64,000 nt of DNA from Salipiger abyssi (lineage in GTDB: Bacteria; Pseudomonadota; Alphaproteobacteria; Rhodobacterales; Rhodobacteraceae): assembly GCF_017311415.1 (NCBI RefSeq), contig NZ_JAEKIS010000018.1, positions 1-64,000 on the forward strand, written 5' to 3'. Position numbers and translations under genes: made by a program. Under the pieces are notes generated by a model that did not search any database, was not told the DNA's origin, and was given only the letters and a program-made list of their open reading frames with translations. How positions within the stretch are numbered: position 1 is the stretch's first letter; every line of letters begins with the position of its first letter. Shown here one piece after another: positions 7,763 to 16,798 of this stretch.

Positions 7763-8260
7763 ATGGTGCATGTTTACGATCTGCCCGGACACCTGATCCG
7801 CCGCCTTCACCAGATCTCGGTTTCGGCCTTCGCCAGCGAGGCGGCGGCGGAGGGAATCGAGCTGACCCCGGTCCAGTTCGCAGCGCTGAGTATGCTGGCC
7901 GAGTATCCCGATATCGACCAGGCGACGCTGGCCGGGCTTGTCGCCTATGACCGCGTGACTCTTGGCGGCGTGGTGAACCGGCTGGAGGCGCGCGGCCTGC
8001 TGGAGCGCAAGGTCAGCGCCACCGACCGGCGGGCGCGGCAGATGCGGGTGACCGAGGCCGGGCGGCAGCTGGTGCGCGACGCCCTGCCCGCCATCAAGCG
8101 CACGCAGGAGGTGATCCTCAAAGATCTGAACGCCGAGGAGCGCGAGACGCTGCTCGGCCTGCTGCGCAAAATGGCCGATGCCAATAACGGGCTGAGCCGG
8201 GCTCCGTTGCGGCTGATAGCCGGAAAGCCCCCCTGCGACGAGCCGGACGAAGCGCCCTAG
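7763..8260 (+). CDS. MarR-family transcriptional regulator
   Basis: 165 residues. A winged helix covers about residues 30-105: DQATLAGLVAYDRVTLGGVV is the recognition part and LERKVSATDRRARQMRVTEAG is the wing, with the family DxRxxxxxLT-like signature. It is divergent from the gentisate operon, and MarR proteins near aromatic operons usually repress until an aromatic acid or CoA ester binds, so 3-hydroxybenzoate or gentisate is the likely effector (inference). The gene's stop overlaps the stop of the convergent SDR gene by 3 bp. Confidence 0.88.
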   Translation: MVHVYDLPGHLIRRLHQISVSAFASEAAAEGIELTPVQFAALSMLAEYPDIDQATLAGLVAYDRVTLGGVVNRLEARGLLERKVSATDRRARQMRVTEAGRQLVRDALPAIKRTQEVILKDLNAEERETLLGLLRKMADANNGLSRAPLRLIAGKPPCDEPDEAP

Positions 8261-9117
8261 GCCGGCCCCTCTTCGTCCAGCAGCGCCCGCAGCCCCGCGC
8301 GATAATCGGGATAGAGCAGCTCCACCCCGAGCGCCTGCTTGATGCGGCGATTCGAGACACGCTTGTTCTCGGCATAAAAGCTGCGCGCCATCGGGCTCAT
8401 CTCGGCGGTGTCGAAATCCTCCACTGGCGGTGGCGCGACGCCCAGCAGCTCGGCGGCGTAGAGCAGCACATCCTGCGGCGGCGCCGGATCGTCGTCGCAG
8501 AGGTTGTAGGCGGTGCCGGGCGCGGGATGCGCGATGGAGGCCTCGAGCACCTGGGCGATATCGTCGACATGGATGCGGGAGAACACCTGTCCCGGCTTGA
8601 CGATGCGCCGCGCGGTGCCGCGCCGCACCTTGGCGAAGGGGCCGCGCCCGGGGCCGTAGATCCCCGCGAGGCGGAAGAGGTGCAACGGCAGATCGGGGAT
8701 CGCCTGCCACGCCGCCTCTGCCTCCGCGCGCGCCCTGCCCCGCGCCGTGCCCGGGCTCAGCGGTGTCTCCTCATCGACCCAGCCGCCATCCTGATCGCCG
8801 TAAACCCCTGTGGTGGAAAGATATCCCGCCCAGTCCAGCACCGGCGCCCGCCGCGCGACGGCATCGCCGCAGAGCCGCAGCGACGGGTCGCCCTCGGCAT
8901 CCGGCCCGGCGGAGATCAGCAGATGACTCGCCCGCTCCAGCGCCGCGTCGACCTGCGCGCGCTCCCACAGGACCGGCTCGATCCCCTGTTCGCGCAGTTT
9001 GCCGGCCTTTTCCGGATCGCGGGTGGTGCCGAGAATGGTCCAGCCCTGCGGCAAAAGCCGTTTTGCGAGCGCCTGGGCGGAATAGCCGTGACCGAGGGAG
9101 AGAAGCGTCTGTGTCAT
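8257..9117 (-). CDS. SDR-type NAD(P)-dependent epimerase/dehydratase-like protein (YeeZ-like)
   Basis: 286 residues. The N-terminal SLGHGYSAQALAKRL is a glycine-rich nucleotide-binding turn, LSTTGVYGDQDGGWVDE carries the serine of the extended-SDR active site, and LFRLAGIYGPGRGPF plus FSRIHVDDIAQ are typical of atypical extended SDRs of the YeeZ type. The exact substrate is unknown. Start ATG 9117 is preferred over an upstream in-frame ATG because the fold begins there. It converges on marR with overlapping stop codons, so it is not part of the gentisate operon. Confidence 0.75.
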   Translation of the reverse strand: MTQTLLSLGHGYSAQALAKRLLPQGWTILGTTRDPEKAGKLREQGIEPVLWERAQVDAALERASHLLISAGPDAEGDPSLRLCGDAVARRAPVLDWAGYLSTTGVYGDQDGGWVDEETPLSPGTARGRARAEAEAAWQAIPDLPLHLFRLAGIYGPGRGPFAKVRRGTARRIVKPGQVFSRIHVDDIAQVLEASIAHPAPGTAYNLCDDDPAPPQDVLLYAAELLGVAPPPVEDFDTAEMSPMARSFYAENKRVSNRRIKQALGVELLYPDYRAGLRALLDEEGPA

Positions 9118-9254
9118 GGCGCCAAACTGGGCGGCGGCGGCGGGATTTGCAAGCGGCTGGCGCTGAGCGGGGAAGCGCGCATACGGGCGTGCCGGGATAG
9201 GCATGGGAGCCGTCTTGCGCTATCGCAGGATCATGTGCCCGTGAGAGACCTCCG

Positions 9255-9740
9255 ATGATCCGATACACCCGACGTGCGAGCCTGGTTCTTTGCCTCGGCG
9301 CGCTTGCAGGCTGCGGCGCCCGCCGCAGCGATCCCGAAATCGCCACGTCGGGCCGTTTCGACCCGCCGCTCTATCCCAACGAGACGCCGGCGCTGCGGGC
9401 AAAGATCAACAGATGGGCCGATCACTATGAGGTGCCCCGGAAACTGGTGCATCGTCTGGCGATCCGCGAAAGCACCCACAACCCCGCAGCCCGAAACGGC
9501 CCCTATTACGGGCTGCTGCAAATCCTGCCCCAGACCGCACGGACGATGGGCTTTCGCGGCAGCGCGCCGGAATTGCTGGATGCGGATACCAACCTGAAAT
9601 ATGGCGTGAAATACCTGCGCGGCGCCTGGCTGCTATCCGATGGCAGCCATGACGAGGCCATCGGCTGGTACGCGCGCGGCTATTACTACGAGGCCAAGCG
9701 CCGGGGCATGCTGGTCGAGACCGGGCTGCGCGCCGCCTGA
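9255..9740 (+). CDS. Lytic transglycosylase (SLT) lipoprotein
   Basis: 161 residues. The N-terminus is a lipoprotein signal with lipobox LAGC and Cys20 as the expected lipidation site. The SLT fold follows: VHRLAIRESTHNP contains the catalytic Glu72, then YYGLLQILPQTARTMGF and the ADTNLKYGVKYLR segment, all standard family blocks. It would cleave peptidoglycan at the outer-membrane side of the periplasm. It is short, essentially only the catalytic domain. AGAGACC before ATG 9255 is a weak ribosome site. Confidence 0.87.
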   Translation: MIRYTRRASLVLCLGALAGCGARRSDPEIATSGRFDPPLYPNETPALRAKINRWADHYEVPRKLVHRLAIRESTHNPAARNGPYYGLLQILPQTARTMGFRGSAPELLDADTNLKYGVKYLRGAWLLSDGSHDEAIGWYARGYYYEAKRRGMLVETGLRAA

Positions 9741-9746
9741 CCCAGC

Positions 9747-10997
9747 TCAGGTCATCGCGCGCAGCATCGCCGTGTTGGACTGGATCACCGTGTTCAGTTC
9801 GACGATCTTGGCCAGCCGTGCCTCGATCTCGTCCTGCCCGGCGTCGAGCTGATCGACGATCCCCGAGAGCGAATCCCCCGAGCCGTTGAGCGCCGCGCTT
9901 TCGATCTTGCACATCATGCGGGTCGAGCTGAGACCGGTCACATAACGCTTCATGTCGAGCACGCTGCGACCGAGCCTGGTCGCCTCCGTCTCGAGCACTT
10001 TCAGCGCATCGGCAGCAAGCTTGTTAAAGGTTTCCGCCTCTTTCTGAAGGGTCTGGCGATCCTCCGTCAGCGCGCTGCTGTCCTGCGCGCCCTTGATATC
10101 CTCTTCGAACAGTGCCGACATCTCGCTTTGCATGATCGCGGCACAGACCATGAACTGCCCCTTCTGGATCGTCTCGCGCATCCGCACATAGGTGCTTTCC
10201 TTGCCATCGACAAAGTCGCGCACCCAGCTCGCCATCTCGTCGAGCATGGAGCCGTAGTTGACCGAAATGGCACTGATCGGGCCGCCGGCGTTTTCCAGCC
10301 GCGAGGCGAGAATACGCATATTCATCGGCACGGTGCGGATCGCCTTGATGATCTCGGTCATCTCGTCGGTTTCCTGTCTGATCTGGATGATCGTCCGCAC
10401 CATGGTCAGGAAACGCTGCTGGCGCTGATCCAGCGTGGCCCCGATCTGCTTGGCGCGCTCTTCCATCTCGAGCGACAGGGCCGCCGACATGAAGGCGTCG
10501 TAATGCTCGAACCCGTGATCGGCGAGTTGGGCGAGCAGCGCCTCGGCGCTTTTGGCCGGCGATACACCCTCCTCGTTCTCGGCGCGGCGCAGTTCGGCAT
10601 AGATCTCGCGCACCTTGGCGAAAAGCTCGGTATGCGGTTTGACGCGTACCGACAGATAGCCACCTGGAATCGGCCAGGCCACGGCCAGAACCCAGTAGTG
10701 CCGCCCGTCCTTGGCCCGGTTCTTGACATAGGCGGCCACCTGCTTGCCGCTTTTCAGCCGCTCCCAATAGAGATGAAACACCCCCTTTGGCATATCGGGG
10801 TGGCGGACGAGCTTGTGAGGGGCGCCCTTCAGCTCTGTCCAGCCATAGCCGGAGATGCGGCGGAAAACGGAATTGCCCTCGATGATGACCCCGCGTTCGT
10901 CGGTACGCGAGTAGAACAGGTTGGAGGCATCAAACGGAACCTCACCGACCGCACTGCTGCGGGTCGACGAGATGAGGTGAGAATCGTGTTGCGACAT
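9747..10997 (-). CDS. PAS-domain sensor with Aer-like fold (cytoplasmic)
   Basis: 416 residues. The N-terminal PAS domain (about 20-130) has the Aer-type signature GAPHKLVRHPDMPKGVFHLYW and KNRAKDGRHYWVLAV, which in aerotaxis receptors binds FAD. The rest is helical and resembles no kinase, HAMP or classical chemoreceptor hairpin; I see no membrane segment. It is therefore a soluble PAS sensor with a long helical output region of unknown kind, possibly a diverged cytoplasmic chemoreceptor. Start ATG 10997 is chosen because the conserved protein begins there and GAGG precedes it. It converges on the transglycosylase gene. Confidence 0.7.
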   Translation of the reverse strand: MSQHDSHLISSTRSSAVGEVPFDASNLFYSRTDERGVIIEGNSVFRRISGYGWTELKGAPHKLVRHPDMPKGVFHLYWERLKSGKQVAAYVKNRAKDGRHYWVLAVAWPIPGGYLSVRVKPHTELFAKVREIYAELRRAENEEGVSPAKSAEALLAQLADHGFEHYDAFMSAALSLEMEERAKQIGATLDQRQQRFLTMVRTIIQIRQETDEMTEIIKAIRTVPMNMRILASRLENAGGPISAISVNYGSMLDEMASWVRDFVDGKESTYVRMRETIQKGQFMVCAAIMQSEMSALFEEDIKGAQDSSALTEDRQTLQKEAETFNKLAADALKVLETEATRLGRSVLDMKRYVTGLSSTRMMCKIESAALNGSGDSLSGIVDQLDAGQDEIEARLAKIVELNTVIQSNTAMLRAMT

Positions 10998-11059
10998 CGG
11001 GGCCTCGTGCTGTGCCGGGAGCGGCGTTCGCCCCGACCATGCACCCTCCACCCTTTCCA

Positions 11060-11101
11060 AATCCTCAACGCGGGCGGCATTCTCCGCCCGCGTTGAGGAT
11101 T
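11060..11101 (-). terminator. Perfect 18-bp hairpin at the end of the ABC transporter operon
   Basis: The arms 11060-11077 and 11084-11101 are exact complements around a 6-nt loop. The right arm ends 4 nt past the end of the permease gene on the minus strand. Only a short T stretch follows on that strand, so it may also act as an RNA-stabilising 3-prime hairpin. Confidence 0.7.
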
Positions 11102-11104
11102 ATG

Positions 11105-12295
11105 TCAGCCCGGGCTCAGGCCGCGCAGCCGCTCGGAGCGACGCCGCAGCATCTCGACCGAGGCCAGAAGCAGGATCGAGATACCGACCAGGATCGTCGC
11201 CGCGGCGAGGATCGTCGGCGAAATCTGCTCGCGCAGGCCGGTGAACATCTGCCAGGGCAGCGTCTGCAATTCGGCGGAACCGATGAACAGCACCACAACC
11301 ACCTCGTCGAACGAGGTGATGAAGGCGAAGAGACCGCCCGAGATCACGCCGGGCAGAATGAGCGGCATCTGCACCCGGAAGAAGGTGGTGACCGGATCGG
11401 CGCCCATATTCGCCGCAGCCCGGGTCAGCGAGCGGTCGAAGCCCACCAAGGTCGCGGTCACGGTGATGATGACGAAGGGAATGCCCAGCACCGCGTGCGC
11501 CAGTACGACGCCCCAGTAGGTGCCGACGATGCCGATCTTGGAGTAGAAGAAATACATCCCGGTGGCGGAGATGATCAGCGGCACGATCATCGGCGAGATC
11601 AGGATCGCCATGATGGCGCGCTTGCCGGGCACATGGGATTGCGACAGGCCGATGGCCGCCAGCGTGCCGAGGCTCACCGAGATGATCGTCGCGACGGGCG
11701 CGATCAGCAGCGAGTTCTTCACCGCGCGAGTCCATTCCGGGTTGGTCAGGAAGTCGCGGTAATGGCGCAGCGAATAGCCGTCGGGATCGAAGCGCAGCAT
11801 CTCGGGGGTGAAGGTGAAGAAGTTCTCGGCATTGAAGCTGAGCGGCATCACCACGAGGATCGGCGTGATCAGGAACACGAAGATCGCGCCGCAGATCACC
11901 CGGAATCCGTAATGCCACAGCACCTGCCCGGAGGTGAGATAGGGCACCAGCTTGGCCCGGTAGCGGCCAAAGCCGATCCAGTAGGCGAACCAGCCGAAGA
12001 ACCAGCCGAAGAGCAACCCGACCACCGCACCGGGCAGCGCGCCCAGCAGGTAGCCTGCGATGGCGAACAGCGCGACCAGCCCCCAGCGGGCGGCTTTTTC
12101 GCTGTCTTCGCCCAGCAGCGATACGGCCACGAAGCCGATCGCCGCCATGATGATCGCGCCGGCCAGGATGCCGAGCAAGACAGAGCCGTTGGCGGCGCCG
12201 ACGAAGACACCGGCAAAGGCGCCTGCGGCGGCCAGCACAGGAAGGGTGAAGGAGAGGGGCTTTTCGCCCACGGGTGTGAGGATCACTTCGTTCAT
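11105..12295 (-). CDS. ABC transporter permease, PotC-like with extra N-terminal membrane domain
   Basis: 396 residues, about 120 more than PotC-type permeases. The extra N-terminal part (to about residue 105) is glycine/alanine-rich with several hydrophobic segments, including a GWFFGWFAYWIGFGRY stretch. The standard permease starts near residue 130 and has the EAA-type loop LVGFDRSLTRAAANMGADP before its last spans. It would form the transmembrane channel with the gene upstream, which lies 4 bp away. The substrate class (polyamine-like, compatible solute or opine) is inferred from relatives. Confidence 0.82.
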   Translation of the reverse strand: MNEVILTPVGEKPLSFTLPVLAAAGAFAGVFVGAANGSVLLGILAGAIIMAAIGFVAVSLLGEDSEKAARWGLVALFAIAGYLLGALPGAVVGLLFGWFFGWFAYWIGFGRYRAKLVPYLTSGQVLWHYGFRVICGAIFVFLITPILVVMPLSFNAENFFTFTPEMLRFDPDGYSLRHYRDFLTNPEWTRAVKNSLLIAPVATIISVSLGTLAAIGLSQSHVPGKRAIMAILISPMIVPLIISATGMYFFYSKIGIVGTYWGVVLAHAVLGIPFVIITVTATLVGFDRSLTRAAANMGADPVTTFFRVQMPLILPGVISGGLFAFITSFDEVVVVLFIGSAELQTLPWQMFTGLREQISPTILAAATILVGISILLLASVEMLRRRSERLRGLSPG

Positions 12296-12299
12296 GGCC

Positions 12300-13937
12300 T
12301 TACCCCAGCTTCACGTTGTCGATGCCGACGATCTTGTCGTAGGCCCAGTAAAGGATCAGCACCACCGCCAGCAGGATCGTGCCCAGCGCCGCCGCAAGGC
12401 CCCAGTTGAGCGAGGACGAGATGTGATAGGCGATCCGGTTCGAGATGAACGTGCCGGTGGTGCCGCCGACGATCTCGGGGGTGATGTAGTAGCCGATGGA
12501 CAGGATGAAGACGAGGATCGAGCCCGCGCCGATGCCCGGCACCGATTGCGGGAAATAGACCCGCCAGAAGGTCGTCCAGTTGGTGGCGCCGAGCGATTTG
12601 GAGGCACGCACGTAGGAGGTGGGGATCGTCGACATCACCGAATACATCGGCAGGATCATGAAGGGCAGCAGGATGTGGGTCATCGCAACGATGGTGCCGA
12701 ACTGGTTGTTGATCATGGTCAGCCGCGCATCGTCGGCCACCAGCCCCAGCCAGACCAGCACGTCGTTTATGACGCCCTGCTGTTGCAGCATCACCTTCCA
12801 GGCCGAGGTCCGCACCAGCAGCGAGGTCCAGAACGGCAGCAGCACCAGGATCATCAGCAGGTTGGCCGAGCGCATCGGCAGGTTCGACAGGATATAGGCG
12901 ACCGGATAGCCCAGCAGAATGCAGCTGAAAGTGATCACCAGCGACATGAACAGCGTGCGCTGGAAGAGCAGCATATAGATGCGCTCGTTATCGGGCCGCG
13001 CTTCGGCGCCGTCCGGCGTGAGCTGCATGTCGATGGAGTTCAGGAAATAGCCCGAGGTATAGTCGGGGCTGTAAAGCTTGATGGTGCGCCAGATATCCGG
13101 CTGGAGCCAATCCTCGTCGATCTCTTCAAAGCCATCGCGGAAGGAAACGGTCTCGAACTCCGGGCTGTCGACCAGCGCGTCGGCGGCCTGGAGCATCTCG
13201 GCACGCGGGCCGGAATAGCCGCTCATATCACCCGCCGCGAGATCCTGATAGAGCGCGGTATGCACTGCCGACCAGGGCTCTTCGTCGAGCAGGTTGTTGT
13301 TCTCTTCGCGCTGCTGGAATTCCGCAAAGATCGCGTATTCGCGCGATGCGGTGGGCAGCAGGTCGGCGATGCCGTCGCGCAGCTCGAACCCGGGCTGGCG
13401 GCCTTCTTCGTCCCAGCCCTGCTGTTCGGAAAGCCAGTCGGGATCGCCCATGAGTTCGGCCCAGGGCAGTGCCTCGTCCCAGTCGCCGTTCAGGTCCTCG
13501 AACTGGTCCTGATAGACCTCGCCGATATCGTCAAGCCCGCGGCCCGATTTGCGGAACAGCGAGGAGGCGCCGGTCTGCTCGTAGTTCAGACGCGTGCCGA
13601 GGCGGGTATGTTCCTTGCGCTCGGCGGCGAGGAAAATGTCGAAATAGGCGGCCTCGAAGGCCGCATCGGAGGGGAGCCCTTCGCCGTCCCAGTCGCCGAG
13701 AGTGGCGGTGGTCTTGGGCAGCGTGTCCGACACGATCTGGTTTTCGACCGAGCGGAACAGCATATCCGCGATCGGAGCGATGAACGTGATCAGCACGAAG
13801 AGCAGCAGCGGTGCGATCAGCATCAGCGCGCGCATCTTCTGCATGCGCAGGGCGCGGGCCAGGCTTTTCTTTAGCGGCGTGCCGTCTGCGGCCAGCATCG
13901 GGCCGGACTTGCTGCCGTCTCCGGTTGCGTCGGTCAT
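12300..13937 (-). CDS. ABC transporter permease, PotB-like with very large periplasmic insertion
   Basis: 545 residues against roughly 280-310 for PotB. TM1 is at about 38-58; the next span starts only near 326. The 265-residue stretch between is acidic, rich in Asp, Glu, Trp and Tyr, and should be periplasmic. Five further spans and the loop YVRASKSLGATNWTTFWRV follow, the usual EAA contact with the ATPase. ATG 13937 (GGGGAC upstream) is chosen over a longer frame. The insertion might dock the binding protein or sense ligand; no known domain recognised. Confidence 0.82.
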   Translation of the reverse strand: MTDATGDGSKSGPMLAADGTPLKKSLARALRMQKMRALMLIAPLLLFVLITFIAPIADMLFRSVENQIVSDTLPKTTATLGDWDGEGLPSDAAFEAAYFDIFLAAERKEHTRLGTRLNYEQTGASSLFRKSGRGLDDIGEVYQDQFEDLNGDWDEALPWAELMGDPDWLSEQQGWDEEGRQPGFELRDGIADLLPTASREYAIFAEFQQREENNNLLDEEPWSAVHTALYQDLAAGDMSGYSGPRAEMLQAADALVDSPEFETVSFRDGFEEIDEDWLQPDIWRTIKLYSPDYTSGYFLNSIDMQLTPDGAEARPDNERIYMLLFQRTLFMSLVITFSCILLGYPVAYILSNLPMRSANLLMILVLLPFWTSLLVRTSAWKVMLQQQGVINDVLVWLGLVADDARLTMINNQFGTIVAMTHILLPFMILPMYSVMSTIPTSYVRASKSLGATNWTTFWRVYFPQSVPGIGAGSILVFILSIGYYITPEIVGGTTGTFISNRIAYHISSSLNWGLAAALGTILLAVVLILYWAYDKIVGIDNVKLG

Positions 13938-14017
13938 GGTGTCCCCGTTTGTTGTTTGGACCACGATCTCTTCGGATCGCCGTGGGACGGGCGCCGCCGC
14001 CCATCCCGGAAGCCGAA

Positions 14018-14039
14018 GGGGCGGGCCGAAGCCCGCCCC
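14018..14039 (-). terminator. GC hairpin between binding protein and permease genes
   Basis: GGGGCGGGC (14018-14026) pairs with GCCCGCCCC (14031-14039) around CGAA. It lies just downstream of the binding-protein gene within the operon and has no T run on the minus strand. Such hairpins usually protect the binding-protein mRNA so that it is made in excess over the permeases. Confidence 0.6.
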
Positions 14040-14048
14040 CGAAAGCTT

Positions 14049-15155
14049 TTACTGCGCCAGCCAGGCCTGGAACTTCGCGTCGATATCGTCGCGATAGTCG
14101 GCCCAGAACTCATAGTTGTAGAGCAGCGTGTTGGAGGCGTTCTCCGGATCGGTCGGCATGTGCGGAGCCATGGCGATGCCAAGCTCTTCATGATCGCCGA
14201 CCAGCGGCGCCGAGGACTGACGTGCCGGACCGTAGGAGATGTACTTGGCCTGATCCGCCAGACGCTGGGTGTCGGTGGCGAAGTAGACGAAGTCCTTCAC
14301 GCGGGCCAGCGCCTCGTCCGACAGACCGGTCGGGATGATCCAGCCGTCGAGGTCGAACACCTGCATGTCCCAAAGCATGCCCACCGGCTGGTCCTGCTCT
14401 TCGATCACCGAGAACAGACGGCCGTTATAGGTCGAGCCCATCACGACTTCGCCGTCGGCGAGCAGCTGCGGCGTGTCGGCACCGGCCGACCACCAGACCA
14501 CCTGGTCCTTGATGGTGTCGAGCTTGGCAAGCGCCTGATCCTGGCCTTCCGGGGTTTCCAGAACGTCGTAGATCTCGTCCTTGGCCACGCCGTCGCAGTA
14601 AAGCGCCCATTCCATGTTGTTGATCGGACGCTTCTCGAGCGAACGCTTGCCCGGATAGGTTTCCAGGTCGAACAGCGCGCAGATTTCGGTCGGCGGGGTG
14701 TCACCCACGAGGTCGGTACGGTAGCCGACGGTGGTGGAGTACACGATCTGCGGAATGAAGCAGTCCGACACGATCATGTCGCCGAAATCGTCCTCGGCCG
14801 AGGTGCCGTCGGGCGCCGGGGCCAGCAGATCGTCGGGATCGTATTCCATCGCCAGGCCCTCGTCGCACAGGCGCATGGCGTCGGCGGCCACAACGTCGAC
14901 GAGATCCCAGGTGATGTTGCCCGCTTCGTTCATGGCGCGCAGCTTGGCCACAGCCTCGTTCGAGCTTTCATCCCAGGAGATGCTGACATCCGGATGCTCT
15001 TCCAGATAGGGCTTTGCATAGGCCTCGTCCTGGCTGCTTTGATAGGCGCCGCCCCAGGACACGAGCGTCATGCTGTCGGCCATCTCCTGCGCGGCCACCG
15101 CACCGGCGGCAACGGTGAGCGCCGTCGATGCCAGAAGGGTTTTGGTCAGTTTCAT
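14049..15155 (-). CDS. ABC transporter periplasmic substrate-binding protein (PotD-like)
   Basis: 368 residues. A Sec signal peptide (TLLASTALTVAAGAVAA, cleavage about residue 22) precedes a solute-binding protein of family 1. The mature start MTLVSWGGAYQSSQDEAYAKP and the SEDDFGDMIVSDCFIPQI region are typical of spermidine/putrescine-type and opine-type receptors. ATG 15155 is preceded by GGGAGT. It lies between the ATPase gene (upstream) and permeases (downstream). The ligand is not readable; neighbouring enzymes suggest a cyclic amidine or N-acylated diamino acid such as ectoine (inference). Confidence 0.85.
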   Translation of the reverse strand: MKLTKTLLASTALTVAAGAVAAQEMADSMTLVSWGGAYQSSQDEAYAKPYLEEHPDVSISWDESSNEAVAKLRAMNEAGNITWDLVDVVAADAMRLCDEGLAMEYDPDDLLAPAPDGTSAEDDFGDMIVSDCFIPQIVYSTTVGYRTDLVGDTPPTEICALFDLETYPGKRSLEKRPINNMEWALYCDGVAKDEIYDVLETPEGQDQALAKLDTIKDQVVWWSAGADTPQLLADGEVVMGSTYNGRLFSVIEEQDQPVGMLWDMQVFDLDGWIIPTGLSDEALARVKDFVYFATDTQRLADQAKYISYGPARQSSAPLVGDHEELGIAMAPHMPTDPENASNTLLYNYEFWADYRDDIDAKFQAWLAQ

Positions 15156-15230
15156 TGGTTACTCCCTTTTCAACCCGTTGTCGTCAGAGACCGGGCCCCG
15201 GGTGTCGGCGCCGGCTCCGTTGCGTATGCC

Positions 15231-15261
15231 GCGGCGCAGATCGGCAGCGATCCTGCGCCGC
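15231..15261 (-). terminator. Hairpin between ATPase and binding-protein genes
   Basis: GCGGCGCA (15231-15238) pairs with TGCGCCGC (15254-15261), and an inner GATCG/CGATC stem continues it with one bulge and a GCAG loop. It directly follows the ATPase stop codon on the minus strand. Without a T run it is more likely an mRNA-processing or attenuation hairpin than a full terminator. Confidence 0.5.
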
Positions 15262-15276
15262 AAGACACGCTTTAAC

Positions 15277-16380
<1,104 letters not shown>

Positions 16381-16798
16381 ATCCGGCTCCCCGTTTCTGT
16401 CTCGCGGATTATCCCCGCTGTCTTGCGACCAGACTAAACCCCGTCAGCCGACGTGTTGCAACAGCCTAGAGGCAATACCAACGCTATCGCCGCCAACACG
16501 GGAAACCCGGGCACAAAAACGGCACTTTTCAGACGAAAGCGCCACTCAGCACACGACAATCGGGAAAAAAACCTGCGCATTCTTTACGAAGCGACGCCAC
16601 GTCAACACGGATTTTACAGAGTTTTCGGCGGCAGAATCGTGAAAAACATCGGGTTTTAACCTCAAGGGTGCACAACTTCTCAGCAGAGGCGACGTTTTTC
16701 AGCACTCAGCTCTGCGAGCGACGCCGAATGTCGGTTTTTGACAGCCCCAGTTGTGCACAAGTGGATAGCTGGGGCGAAGACACGACCGGAGACTCGCT
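16381..16798. promoter_or_regulatory. Divergent control region of the ABC/DoeA-like module with paired AGTTGTGCAC sites
   Basis: No gene is supported in these 418 bp. The decamer AGTTGTGCAC occurs once on each strand: inverted at 16668-16677 and direct at 16749-16758, where it is part of the perfect palindrome TTGTGCACAA (16751-16760). The palindrome carries the GT-N-AC type core of GntR/FadR operators, and a GntR gene ends the adjacent operon. These are the best candidates for its binding sites. No clear -35/-10 pair was assigned. Confidence 0.5.
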
